A DNA stretch of 64,000 nucleotides from Odontocerum albicorne. Its lineage: Eukaryota > Arthropoda > Insecta > Trichoptera > Odontoceridae. Under the pieces are notes generated by a model. The model did not search any database, was not told the DNA's origin, and worked only from the letters and a program-made list of their open reading frames with translations. Of this stretch, positions 44,014-54,599 are shown piece after piece. The stretch's first letter is position 1; every line of letters begins with the position of its first letter. Made by a program: the position numbers and the translations under genes. The stretch lies in contig OX463849.1 of NCBI GenBank assembly GCA_949825065.1, forward strand, positions 26,213,771-26,277,770, read 5' to 3'.

Positions 44014-44780
44014 TAATACGCTATTGCGAACCACCATTTTGACAGATTTTGAAATTACTTGATTTGTGTATACGTGTGTCTTTTAGTTCATCATTGTCTT
44101 ATAGTTATTCATTGTCTTTTAACAAATAGCATACATTTTAAAACTGTAAATTTTAATTTTATATATGTCACAAAAGTTGTTCAAAACAATGAATTGAAAA
44201 ACTCATTGAAACGTTTCCTTTGGGTAATCTTCAATGAGCTTTTTGACCACACAGGTTTTCGATAGAACATGACACCAGTTGGACCTGAGTATAGTTCTCG
44301 TAACTAACTGGGATTATTATGACTTAAGAGAGACTAGAGATAGAAGGAAGAAACACGTGTGGCGGGGATTCATATAATCATTAAATACGAGTACATTCAT
44401 TCTATCACCAGGTATTCTACGCATCGCTAGCTTTTAATTTTCATTTATCTTGTTTTCATCATTTTTTAACACCCATGCCTCGATAATTTGACCAATAATG
44501 ATTAAATAAAAATATATATACACATATTAAACAACTCACAACGATTTAGAAAAGGTCGAGCGATGCTTCATCTTCAGAATATAGGTAATAAGTTAGCCTC
44601 TTCATCGTAGTAACAGAAATAACCGATGAACTTTATCGTAGGAACACTTTTATTGTTTTAGGATCTTTATCCTATTACGTAGATCATATGAGAGATAGAG
44701 TTTCCAGGGAGAAGCTTTTTTATTACGGTTTTATATGCTTAGACTTTTGTATTTTTTTTGTAATATCTCTGAATCAATTA
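44014..44780. other. Unassigned region
   Basis: No supported feature; TACGAGTA at 44386. Confidence 0.35.
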
Positions 44781-44784
44781 TTGA

Positions 44785-44880
44785 AGCACTGAAGCTCTGA
44801 ATGAATTACTAAAGCCGCACTAAAGCTCTGTAAGAATTACTAAAGCCGCACTAAAGCTCTGAATTAATTATTGAATCCAA
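44785..44880. repeat. Short tandem repeat, three copies
   Basis: AATTACTAAAGCCGCACTAA with AGCTCTGAA/TGTAAG repeats about every 36 bp; units at each edge are degenerate. Confidence 0.7.
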
Positions 44881-45334
44881 AGTGTGAATCATCTTAGTAT
44901 AAATCTATTTCACATTTTAAACCTAAAGGGCATAAATTTTATGCAAAATGTGACACATAAAAATATCGCAAAATATGTGACCGTAATAGTAATAAAATAA
45001 GTATTTTTACCACAAATACTAGGCGGAAGAAATACTCGTACTTGTGTCAGTCGAGAGGAGTACAACAATAAGGGGTGTGGTACTAATTTTTGGAGGAGCA
45101 ATCCATGCAGGATGTGTACCATGGATGATGATAATATGATGGATTTAGACAAATAAGCTGAATCGATATGTGCTTAAGATATTTCAAAACAAATGTTTTG
45201 TGTTTTTAATCTTTTTGCATACACATTTAATTTTAATTTTAAATCCGTTGAAAAACAATTAAATTATTTAAAAACGCCACATTGTGTCTGTATTATCTAT
45301 CAGATTTTTTATAATACTTCTATATACAATACAT
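44881..45334. other. Unassigned AT-rich region
   Basis: Nothing recognised. Confidence 0.4.
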
Positions 45335-45700
45335 AAATGGTCAATTTTTATAGCGCTGTTTAGAAAGCTGACTCTCCTTAAGGCTGATTTAACCTAAGGT
45401 AAGGATAGGAAGGTGGTGGCTGTGAAACTTTCCGGCATCTGTATGTGTTTAGAAAAATTAAATTTTCTAAGAAAATCGCAAAAAACTTATCAACGGAAGA
45501 CGAACTACGACAAAGAAATTTGTATTATTCTTCCGTTATGTGTAATGTTCATATATAAATTTTAATAACAATTCCCAAAAAGGGTTGATTTCAAGTGCTT
45601 CTTAAAGCTCCACACGCCACCTCCGTCTCTAAAACTTAGAGGCAGACCAATCCACATCCCAAGACCAGCAACTGCAAAACTTCTATCTGTTGGATTAATT
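45335..45700 (+). repeat. Dispersed repeat Y, copy
   Basis: TTTTTATAGCGCTGTTTAGA, GGATAGGAAGGTGGTGGCTG, GCATCTGTATGTGTTTAGAA, TCAAGTGCTTCTTAAAGCTC and CACACGCCACCTCCGTCTCT, as at 32060-32470. Confidence 0.6.
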
Positions 45701-46370
45701 CGATCGAAAGTTCTTCTCTTCCCCGAAGGAACATATGTCAAAGATTCAAAGATGGTGTTGACCTATACACTGGATATATTCCATTACGAGACTTGAATAC
45801 AAAGAGACATGACATCGGTTGAAATCAATCCGTTCGCGACACGTGTACGAGTATAACAGCAATTCAAACAAAATGCTTAAAACTTTCATTCCTCATTCAT
45901 TGAAAACCCTTAGGCACACTATAACTCTAAAAAAATACAATGGTTCTGTCTGAACTCGCACAAAGCCGTATATTTATCTAAATTAGAATTAGTTGTTAAA
46001 GTAAAAGGTTTACTTGAACCACGGAAGGCGTGGGGCGTATTTACGTATTCACGTATGATTTTGCAGTAATTGAGTACAAAAGCGAAAACCGAGATACCGG
46101 TATCAAACAAATTCACTGTATCTACATTTTTCAATTAAAAAAACTTACTATTAAGTAACTTTTATTTACCCGGATTGATCTTAGAAGCTGAGAGACCCGG
46201 AGAGAAATAATATGTTTACGACGAGTTCACCGATTTTATTGCACAAATTTTTCGAAGCAATGCAGACTGTTTTGGAAACCTGTTGGTGAACTGCAATAAG
46301 TCTCTAGGAATATTTAAAAGAAAACAAAGGCGTGGACAGCATTTGTTGAAGCAAGATTGAAGAATAATGG
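45701..46370. other. Unassigned region
   Basis: Nothing firm; TACGAGTA at 45846. Confidence 0.35.
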
Positions 46371-46374
46371 CAAA

Positions 46375-46505
46375 CTAATAGAAACATACATACCATCCCG
46401 ACATTTCCCTGTCGGGGTAGAATCTCCTATCGAGAGATGCATACATATAACTCCTACGATTTCTCCACGTTTCCTTCTTTCAAAATATCATTCACTTAAT
46501 CTAAC
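46375..46505 (-). mobile_element. LINE 3' tail fragment
   Basis: AACATACATACCATCCCGAC, ATTTCCCTGTCGGGGTAGAA is the reverse complement of the LINE tail; the decayed ORF end (complement of ATTTCTCCACGTTTCCTTCT) follows. Confidence 0.6.
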
Positions 46506-47080
46506 TTGTAACTGATCAAATCACAAAACTCGAAAATATGCAAAAAAAACTTAAAAATTTATACATCCATACACTGCAGGCAAAAAAGTGTGAGCTGAAA
46601 AACCTCACCCTCCTATTGGTGGGGGTGTATCTCGATTAGGAGGATGTTATGAAATGAGCCCAGACCATTTGATGGCTTCTCTCTCAAATGTATTTTCTTT
46701 TCCATTGCCTTGGCACATATTTGTAATTTAAAGATATATATTTACATACTATATTATGTTACTATCAATAAACCTATTATTTATTTATTTAAAAGGGCGT
46801 AAATTTCAAATATGAATTAAGTCAATTTCAAATAATGAATAAGTTCTTATGTAATAAATATGTTAGTATGTATAGCTCTTTAAAATATATAATTGAATGC
46901 CAAAAAGTAAAATGATCAAATAAAAACATAATCTATATTTTTGTATTTTTAGGCCGTTTTTTATTTTTCTGCGTAAATTTTTTTGTAGCGCCTTTTTGCC
47001 TAGAATGGATTGATATTACTCTGTGTATCAATATAATATATCATAATAACATATATGCAAAAAAGAATTCCGATAAACAA
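46506..47080. other. Unassigned AT-rich region
   Basis: A small hairpin (CTCACCCTCCTATTGGTGGG) at about 46604-46630. Otherwise nothing. Confidence 0.4.
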
Positions 47081-47081
47081 T

Positions 47082-47344
47082 ATATCGCCTGTTGAGAATC
47101 ATAGCGGCGAAACTACAAAAAATAAATTTTCGAGTTGAGACTTCCAAATGGTACTAAAATCACTCTTTTTTTACGTGCGTAAGTGTCGAAAGTATATATT
47201 TCGACTCCTTGCCGCTTTAAAGAGTTGAAATATACTTTCGCCACTTACGCACGTAAAAAAGGAGTCATTTTAGTGGCATTTGGAAGTCTTAACTCGAAAA
47301 TTTATTTTTTTGGAGTTTCGCCACTAATTCTCAACAGGTGATAT
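47082..47344. mobile_element. 263-bp palindromic foldback element
   Basis: The ends ATATCGCCTGTTGAGAAT and ATTCTCAACAGGTGATAT are inverted, and complementarity continues almost to the centre: AAATTTTCGAGTTGAGACTT with AAGTCTTAACTCGAAAATTT, and TTACGTGCGTAAGTG with CACTTACGCACGTAA. Only about 20 bases near 47212 are unpaired. A transcript would form a hairpin with over 100 pairs. No coding capacity; a MITE of undetermined superfamily. Confidence 0.9.
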
Positions 47345-47575
47345 GTACTATAGTTCAGAAAATGTAGAATGAGTCCTGTGACAGCTCACAAATTTGCCCC
47401 AATACAACCTAGTAACGATGTTCAGTAATTTTAATTATTTTATCAATTTTAATATAAGGCTCAATTCTAATAAATAACAATTTATTTAGGTAAATACATT
47501 ACATAAGGTTGTATTGGGGCAAATTTGTGAGCTGTCACAGGACTCATCCTACATTTTCCGAACTATAGTAACCAA
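47345..47575. mobile_element. Second foldback element, adjacent
   Basis: CTATAGTTCAGAAAATGTAG, GAGTCCTGTGACAGCTCACA and AATTTGCCCCAATACAACCT (47350-47411) return inverted at 47506-47570. The 95-bp loop is the reverse complement of 39120-39210, and the arm matches CAACTGTCATAGGACTCATC at 39236 and 40133, so this family also sits in the Helitron duplication. Confidence 0.85.
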
Positions 47576-47579
47576 TTTA

Positions 47580-47830
47580 ATGTCTAGTGAAGGAAACACT
47601 GGATCACGTTATTTTTAACTGTACACGATACATAGCAATAAGCACAATTCCTTGTTAAAATTAACCATTTTTTCTTTTCCTTGTTAAAATTAAGAACTCT
47701 CTCAATTTTTTTTGTGTTTTGTCCCTCAATAATCCAAATGTTTTAGATGTATTTTCAAAATGTATTTCTGATAACGATATCAACATTGAAATTTAACAAA
47801 AAATAAGAATCCTCGATAAAATAATTCACA
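47580..47830 (+). pseudogene. LINE ORF2 C-terminal fragment (Cys/His tail)
   Basis: The plus strand reads VKETLDHVIFNCTRY (47588-47635), the HV...C part of the C-terminal Cys/His motif that follows the RNase H or RT region of several LINE clades; compare ETIDHVFFGCPLRD at 60898. The remainder is degraded. Confidence 0.5.
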
Positions 47831-48064
47831 ACATCGTTGATAGCCCAATATTACGAGTATACGATCAAATTATTTTTCACGCTCCTGCAAAAAAAACACG
47901 AAAACTTTTACTTTAAATTTTAGTTATTCAACGTTCTTATAAGTGACTCGACATTCCAACTCCTTTACAAAGCTCGAATTTGATTTAGAAGCTCGAAACT
48001 AGAGTCGCGATAATAATATGATTTAAGTGGAATTATTATGGAGTTCCGCAAAAAGCCGTTTTTT

Positions 48065-48200
48065 TTTATTACACTTTCGTTGTACCGAGCATAAGCCCAG
48101 CTTATTTATTGCCATGAGGCAAAGTTTTCCAACTAGCCAGAAAATGTTAAAATACTCGTACCTTAAATGAAAACTAGACCGAAAACCTTGAGAAAATTGT
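48065..48200 (-). mobile_element. SINE body fragment
   Basis: TTACACTTTCGTTGTACCGA, AGCTTATTTATTGCCATGAG, TTTTCCAACTAGCCAGAAAA and CCTTAAATGAAAACTAGACC are the reverse complement of the SINE. TACTCGTA (48153) lies directly before CCTTAAATG. Confidence 0.65.
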
Positions 48201-48229
48201 GTATTTTTTTTTGTTTTCATATTAAGTGT

Positions 48230-48590
48230 ATAAATGTGATGCTGGAGAGAATTCCATGGACAGCAAGGCGAACTAACGCTTACATTATCGAAGAACTGAG
48301 AATCACCGACAGATTGTCAACAATATGCCTTCAGCGAGTTATCCGATTCTTTGAACACATTTATCGTGGCCATGGAGACAGTTTAGAGAGGCTTGTGGTT
48401 ACTAGAAGATTGACGCACAATAGAAAGAGTTCCAATGTGTTGGACTGACCAAGTAAGAGAGGCAAAATAACTACCCTTAACAACTTTCCAACAAGCCGCA
48501 GAGAGCAGACATGGATAGAGAGTAGTCGTCAGAGGCTATCATGGGAATCACGATGCTCAGTCATAAGCTACATGACAGGATAATGATAAT
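48230..48590 (+). pseudogene. RTE-like LINE ORF2 C-terminal remnant with 3' end
   Basis: From 48236 the frame reads MLERIPWTARRTNAYIIEEL, RITDRLSTICLQRVIRFFEH and IYRGHGDSLERLVVTRRL. After a shift near 48430 it reads PMCWTDQVREAK, stop, PLTTFQQAAESRHG and RVVVRGYHGNHDAQS. These blocks (IPWTARRTN, RLSTIC..R, W.DQ, A.DR..WR..V) are characteristic of the end of RTE-like ORF2. The nucleotide end GGCTATCATGGGAATCACGA is also found at 39583 and 40480. Clearest LINE end in this half of the window, but frameshifted. Confidence 0.75.
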
Positions 48591-49285
48591 TAAGATATAT
48601 TCTAATTTAAGTATTTTTGAAGATGCCTGTATTTTACCTCAGCAGGTAATTGAATTACATAAACAAAAAAACTAATTTCATAATTTAAAGATATCTAGCA
48701 AAAACATTAGACAAATATTCTATATAAATGTCATTTTTTCCTCCACCCTCAACAATTTTATGAAGAAGCACATACACTATTTTACGTGGTACACGTAGCA
48801 TCCAAGTTGTACAAGTCGATGTTCTATAATAGCGCCACGTGGCAGAGACCCTTCTCAAGGGAGCGGGGGTGGGGCTCTTTTCTTTCGAGGTCTCGCCTCT
48901 GCGCAGCACTCTAAGGGGGAAACTTTAACAGGCAAATAATGCTTGAATTGCTCGTAAATTAACTTTTCTACGCTTGGTTTATATTGTACTTGAAAGTGGA
49001 GTTTCTTTAAGCGTGGTACGCACTTTACCAATGGGACATAATAAAGTTTTACTTCCTAAGTTTTATATTGTCTAAGCGGCGTATCTTAAGTTTTATGAGA
49101 AATTCTATAATCATTATGAACTTATTTTATATAAAACCAAATAATTTCCATCTATCGGTTCTAATACTTTTAAAGTTATGAGTTTAGGTAGTGTTTTTTA
49201 TAAACATTCACCAAGCACCTAACATGTCAAGATTATTACGATCAAATAATAACGCAGAATTATTATTACAATGTATATGAAACCA
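48591..49285. other. Unassigned region
   Basis: 48820-48910 is G+C-richer (CTCAAGGGAGCGGGGGTGGG). No coding evidence. Confidence 0.35.
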
Positions 49286-49490
49286 AATTACATCATTCAT
49301 GAACAAAATGAAGAGCATCGGACTAAAATATGACCCCTGGGGTACTCTATTCCTCAGAATAAGCCTAACATATCAGCCGCTTTTATTGGACGTACTGAGA
49401 AACATTGCACAACATTCAAAATCAGCGGGTTATACTATTAAATGTACTCGTATAGTAGTGAGTTCAGATGTATCAGTGGTATAACCCCAA
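49100..49490 (-). pseudogene. LINE reverse transcriptase fragment
   Basis: The minus strand from about 49350 reads VPQGSYFSPMLFILFMNDVI then WFHIHCNNNSALLFD, the G-VPQGS....LLF..(F)INDL block of RT domains in Jockey/CR1-like elements. Upstream (49360-49450) the decayed stretch KAADMLGLF precedes it. The expected YADD box is not recognisable, and the distal part (to 49100) is stop-ridden. The plus-strand ORF here is a shadow. Confidence 0.6.
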
Positions 49491-50169
49491 TTTTAAACAC
49501 CACTGAGTTTCAAAAAAACAAATGCTACGAAAGATATTGGTCCAAAAGAAACTGCAATATTGTGAAAATTAGGATCTCTGAGGAAAAACTCAAATAATAC
49601 TGTGCAGTGCGTGACCAAATTAGTGAATGAATGATGACGAGTTAAGTTTTACCCTAAAATAAATGTGTTGACGCTTATATCATATGCTCACATTTGAAAC
49701 GATTTAAATCCCCAGCCCATAAGGTTTGCAGTAAATTTGTAAAACATATTTAAACGAAGTAGAAATAACTCATTCTGTGGAAAAACCTACCATTTAACAT
49801 ATTGCATATTTGGATGATAAATAAAGACATTTTAATAATATTTGTGATGACAGTTCCTACAAAACAATGTTAAGTCCAAATTGAAACCAAAGAAATGAAG
49901 TTTTTTTTCTCAATCTTTTCAAATTTTCAAACCTGTAGTTAAATACATTTTTATAACAATGAATTAAGTTTTCAATACCATTCAAAAATATTCTGATATT
50001 TTGTTCTCAAAATAGTGTAGCTGGTATTCGTCCATACACGTTCTTTTTTTCAGGTCAGAAACTTTTGAACCTTAGTGGTACTTAAAATGATAAAAAGTTT
50101 AGAAGTTCTGATCAGATTGAGGCTACATTTATTGTGTTAATTCAATTGTTTAAGCTTAGATTTAGAATC
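49491..50169. other. Unassigned region
   Basis: Possible LINE interior between the RT pieces on opposite strands; no motif read. Confidence 0.3.
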
Positions 50170-50435
50170 TCTACATTTTGATAGGAACGTGGTTCATCAA
50201 TGAACATATTCTGTCAAGTTATTTTAACTTTGAACTTAATCTCGATAAACAAACTTGTATTATATTTCCAAAATCTAATTATCTTCCCAAGTTTGAATTA
50301 AATTTCAAAACGATAACTTCTAAAACCAAATTTGTTTCTATTCACTGTTTTGACAGTTTATTAATGAACACAATTATGTCAAACAAATATATATTCTTTT
50401 TCAATTCAATTGTTTATATGTTATACATAATTTAA
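50170..50435 (+). pseudogene. LINE reverse transcriptase thumb fragment
   Basis: The frame reads MIGTWFINEHILSSYFNFEL, NLDKQTCIIFPKSN and TKFVSIHCFDSLLMNTI. The order WF....L.LN.DKT..I.F followed by KFLGI..DS.L.W is typical of the segment after the catalytic YADD box. Only about 85 residues; upstream catalytic motifs are absent. Confidence 0.5.
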
Positions 50436-50529
50436 TATGTAATTTAGATGTTGTTGAGTTTATGAAGGGTTCTTCGGCATTTCGTCAACCTCAGGTCTTG
50501 ACGAAGAGACTGGTTATTTAATTTTCATT

Positions 50530-50640
50530 TTGAAAAAAAAATTAAAAAAATCGGGACTCCAACGGCATTCGAACCCGCAATCTTCAGGATGGAAGACAGA
50601 CGTCGTACCAACTGGGTCACGGGCACCGTTAATTGTTTCT
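50530..50640 (-). mobile_element. SINE tRNA-like head
   Basis: Reverse complement: GGTGCCCGTGACCCAGTTGG, TACGACGTCTGTCTTCCATC, GATTGCGGGTTCGAATGCCG, TTGGAGTCCCGATTTTTTTA. A and B boxes are both good, so this is the most tRNA-like head in the window. The 3' body is missing. Confidence 0.7.
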
Positions 50641-51190
50641 ATGAGGTCTCGACCACAATACTTCGAGAGTCATCTGACGTATAGTTGAGAATCCGTACGA
50701 CTAAAGCACATACAAACTTTCCTAAATTTACTTGTACACGAACAAAATATTCAACTTGAAAACAAAAAAAAATTGTATCACAATGATCGTTTTTGGATCC
50801 CGAGGGATTATATTCAGTAATGCCTGCTGTAAAGAGCAAAGCTCTCACGGAAACCAGGAAAAATGAAAGGGATTAGGAGAGAAAGAAGATTTTGGGTTTC
50901 GGATTAAAAATGTTGCTGACTTACGAAGTTAGGACGTTTAATCAGTTGAAATAAGTCAACGTTGATTTTTTGGTTGGAAGAAAATCGTTTGAAAACTGGA
51001 AATAAAAATACATCAATGTCTTTTCTCTGAAATATAAAATAATTACAAAATTATAATTTTTATTACATAAATTAAAATATTTGAATGTTCTACTCAATAT
51101 TTCAAAAATATATGTTCGCTTAATATTTCGAGAACCTGTGCTCATCGTCAAGCGATACCTTAAAAATATATTTTAATATGTACATGTTGT
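50641..51190. other. Unassigned region
   Basis: Nothing firm. Confidence 0.35.
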
Positions 51191-51194
51191 ATCT

Positions 51195-51545
51195 ATGAAT
51201 ACCGTGAAAATGTTCACATTGTATCGAATAGAAACCGTTCACATTTTATCACTTATATATACGTCATTAACTGTCTCTCCGCCCCATCATATCTCGTCGA
51301 TATTTTTCAATGACACGAATCACGGACTCGCGTTACGGTTCCAGAAGAGATTACCTTTTGACTTTTCCAGCTCAATGTTCCTATTTTTTCCGTCGTCTTT
51401 TACTGTCCATGCTGTTAGACTCTGGAAGCAGCTAGGTGCTGCAAAGAACGAATTAAAAAACATTACATCTGCTCTCAATGACCATCATCATTTCTTCCAA
51501 TCGCGCTTTTTCTTTCCTGACCATCGACGACTGTTGAATTAGGCT
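51195..51545 (+). pseudogene. LINE ORF2 terminal fragment
   Basis: The 115-codon open frame ends ...GLALRFQKRLPFDFSSSM, FFPSSFTVHAVRLWKQLGAA and KNELKNITS. The SSF.VHA.RLWN.L motif is the usual extreme C-terminus of LINE ORF2 proteins. Homologous minus copy at 22800-22960 and plus copy at 56880-57120. RT domain absent. Confidence 0.65.
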
Positions 51546-51639
51546 TTATTTTTTAAATTTGTTTGCTTCTTTTTATTTTGATATTGCATAGCATTTTTGC
51601 CTACATAAATAACGTAAATTCTTATCTCACTAAACAATT

Positions 51640-51745
51640 GAATGGTTAGAAGAGATTGCCACTTGTCAATAAACTCGACATATATACAATACTCGTACAT
51701 TGTTCAATGAAATTTTAAAATAAATAAATATCAAAATAAAATATT
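51640..51745 (+). mobile_element. SINE 3' body fragment
   Basis: GGTTAGAAGAGATTGCCACT, TGTCAATAAACTCGACA and ATATACAATACTCGTACATT. Near the place where other copies read CTGTATACAACGAAAG, this one has TACTCGTA at 51690. Confidence 0.6.
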
Positions 51746-52009
51746 ATCACACCTGAAAAATTTGATTTCCGAATAAAAACCCAATTTTTCAACAATTAAA
51801 CAGTTCTCCTCGATACAGAGTAATTGAACTTGATGCTTCAAAGCACACAATTTCCGAGATTATACCATAGAATAGGCTCTAGTTGCTCTAGTGGGCATAT
51901 TTATAAAGATCTGTTTTTGTCACCTCGTAGTTTCCTAAATGGACAGATCATAGAATTTATCTCAACATTTTAATTACTTGAGTAGCATTATGAATAACAA
52001 AGTAAACAA
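51746..52009. other. Unassigned region
   Basis: Nothing recognised. Confidence 0.4.
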
Positions 52010-52545
52010 GGGCGACGATATTCAGCATATATTGTATAGCATCCTGGGCGTTTTGGAGTCGTCATGAGCGAGTTTTTGATAATCACGATCTCACGCTGAA
52101 ATCCAAAACGGCAGTCTATCAAACTGTAATCATACCATATCTGATACATATGTTAGGTGCGAATCATGGGTTCCCTCACTACAGACGATACATTCAAAAA
52201 ATGTCATCAGAGGCACTTCAGGCAAATAATGATGATTCGATGGTATCATAGAGTATCTAATGGGGAAGTTTTTAGAGGAGCAAACTTCTGTAGCACCGAA
52301 ATTCTGGTGTCGCGTGCTCGCCTACGTTGGTCTGGATACATAACTCGCATGCCTGAATACAGACTCAAAACATATCCTCTTTTGTGAACTAACGGAAGGC
52401 TGAAGAAAGCACGGTGGACAGCGCAAGAGATTTAAGGACGTGCTGCATGAAACACTTAAAAGCATTAATGCTCAGCATAATTGGGAGAAAACAACAGTGA
52501 ATAGAGCCATATGGCGTAGAACTGTTCCTAGTTATCAGTGACCCA
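52010..52545 (+). pseudogene. LINE ORF2 C-terminal remnant
   Basis: 52090-52140 reads LTLKSKTAVYQTVIIPYL. After frame changes the 52157-52387 frame gives KKCHQRHFRQIMMIRWYHRV, SNGEVFRGANFCSTEILVSR and ARLRWSGYITRMPEYRLKTY. The order (LTLK.K.AVY...., H.R.LR.I..I.W.D.V.N.EVL, RLRW.GH..RM) marks the region after the RT domain of a LINE different from the others here. 52395-52540 continues out of frame (GRLKKARWTAQEI). Confidence 0.65.
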
Positions 52546-53404
52546 ATGCAGAAGGAAAACGCAGACAATCGGCACGTATTGAAACTCCTTGCTCTATATA
52601 CAATAGGATATACCTATCACAAATTGGCTTACATAGTCATCACTCCGGTGACACCATCATCAAGTATCCGAATCCTTCACTTTGTATTGTGCCTTATACT
52701 CGTTTTCTATTCGTTACGGGTAATGGGCATCATACACTTAGATTCATATCACAATTACAGCCTGTATCATTCAATTGCAAGATATAGATAACTTTTGTAT
52801 TTTTCTCCGTCCGTTCATCTTCTTGGAGACGTCCCTTTGGCATTTTGGTGACTGGTGGTCTTCACCCCAACACACTCTTGTGTTCATTTTTCATTGAATT
52901 TACGAGTAATATTGTTCGCACATTTCCACTCCAACCAAGCAATATTTTTCACTACTTCCCACATTTTATTTTTGTTTCTCTTTCAATATCTTAATTTTAA
53001 TATAAGCATAACTATTTTCATACTTATTGTTGCAACGTGACAGCAGACTATACACATTTGTATAAATTAACTAAAAAGTACCTAAAATTTAAAATAGTCC
53101 AGAATCGGAATTTATTAGCAATCGAATCCGAGATGTCAAATGGTTAAGCAATCAATCAATAACCCTTCTATTTATACAGCACTTTAAATCGACCTATATC
53201 CTTTCTGGTTCAAGGTACACTATAGCATCTCTCAAAAAGTAGCTTTGAAGATTATTTATGGTTTCTATGTTCTTTAGCCTTCCGACACTTGAGAGGACAT
53301 CTATTCCATATCATGCTTACAAGTCGCTTCAAAAGCTAGATCAAGATAACTCATTTGTTGTACTTGATTCACCTCAACAACAAAATACTCGAATTATAAT
53401 AATT
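52546..53404. other. Unassigned region
   Basis: No supported feature; TACGAGTA at 52901. Confidence 0.3.
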
Positions 53405-53480
53405 TATCAGCGACCGTGGTCTAACTGTTACTATTCACGCTAAGCATAGATGCGCCACTGGTTCGATTCCTGGTGAATTT
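53405..53480 (+). pseudogene. tRNA-like sequence
   Basis: GCGACCGTGGTCTAACTGTT is an A-box-like head and CTGGTTCGATTCCTGGTGAA a good B box/T arm. 5' and 3' acceptor sides do not pair, so a SINE head or tRNA pseudogene. Confidence 0.45.
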
Positions 53481-53860
53481 GAATTCTTTGCTAATTTTAC
53501 TCTTAGACCATTTTATATTTTTATTTATGTTGTTTATCTTATACTCGTACGCTATTCATAAATATTTACAACGCTATGAACAACACAAAAATAGCGCTAC
53601 ATAAAACTCCGACGAATGATAAATTGCATCAGGTTAAACCTACTGATTGTCATGGAAATTTAATATCCATACCATCGGAACTTTGAGTTTAATATATCAA
53701 GAATGTGGGATAATTGAAGTGCATCAGCTTGAACATAATAAGTCAAAATACGCATGGGCGTCACCCGGTCAAAGGATTTTTTCCTTTCGTACGATAACCC
53801 TTAACGACTTTAACATATCCGAATTAGTGATTCAAACAATAAATAAATAAATATAGAAAA
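53481..53860. other. Unassigned region
   Basis: An open frame at 53647-53850 has no recognisable motif. Confidence 0.3.
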
Positions 53861-53864
53861 ACAT

Positions 53865-54065
53865 TGCGATGAGACGATATTGTCATTGACTCCAGTAATC
53901 GAGCTTTCGGGTTAAAAATCACTGATGTAGGCATGAAAGTCACGGTTCGTCAATGCACGTGCTGGTAATAATATCTCACGTGAAGAGACAGCAACACTTG
54001 CACACGTACTCAGCGCGTACAAATATTATTACCTGACGAACTCTTCTACCAGACAAGCTAACCTT
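53865..54065 (+). repeat. Dispersed repeat X, copy
   Basis: GAGACGATATTGTCATTGAC, TTTCGGGTTAAAAATCACTG, AAAGTCACGGTTCGTCAATG, CACGTGAAGAGACAGCAACA and GCGCGTACAAATATTATTAC. The longest copy, showing the element extends past the satellite-homologous part. Confidence 0.65.
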
Positions 54066-54084
54066 TCTTTATTTTTTTATACCA

Positions 54085-54140
54085 CTCGAAGCCTCCGGAT
54101 GAAAGTCTAACTAGGCCACGAAGGTCAGCATTCATAGGAA
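54085..54140 (-). mobile_element. SINE tRNA-like head, truncated
   Basis: AACTAGGCCACGAAGGTCAG is the reverse complement of the head; the remaining part is degenerate. Confidence 0.45.
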
Positions 54141-54599
54141 AACTGATAATCACACTCGATCACGAGTGATAACCTCTCATATCAGCTTCATCGTCTAATG
54201 GCTAGACAACGAGTACGACGTATGTTAGTAATTGAATTTACTAAAGTTGGAGAGCCCACATAAAAGCCCCAACAACTGAACCGTGAATTTCCTCAACAGA
54301 AAACTTTTGGAATTAGGATACACGTGTTGGGCCGAGAATCCCTCGACCCCACCCTTCTCTAAACATGGGACACGCAGCCGATGGTAGTTCACCGGGTCAA
54401 GGTCAAACGTAGTGTGGGGAAAGCATGACTCTCTCACCGATCGGTGATTGCCTTTCTATCGGAGGAATTGGGTTAAGTGATTAAAGGATTTGGTGAAAAA
54501 ATTAATATAGAAATCTATATTTACACTGAATGGGTTCAGTATATTGGGATATAATTTTAGTTATTCATTTAGAATCATGTGCTTATTATAATATCAAAA
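54141..54599. other. Unassigned, G+C-richer middle
   Basis: 54225-54437 is open on the minus strand (70 codons) without motif. Confidence 0.3.

Noticed and set aside
50530..50640. Functional tRNA gene
   Set aside because: A and B boxes are good, but the acceptor stem does not close and the sequence runs into SINE body; same family seen many times.
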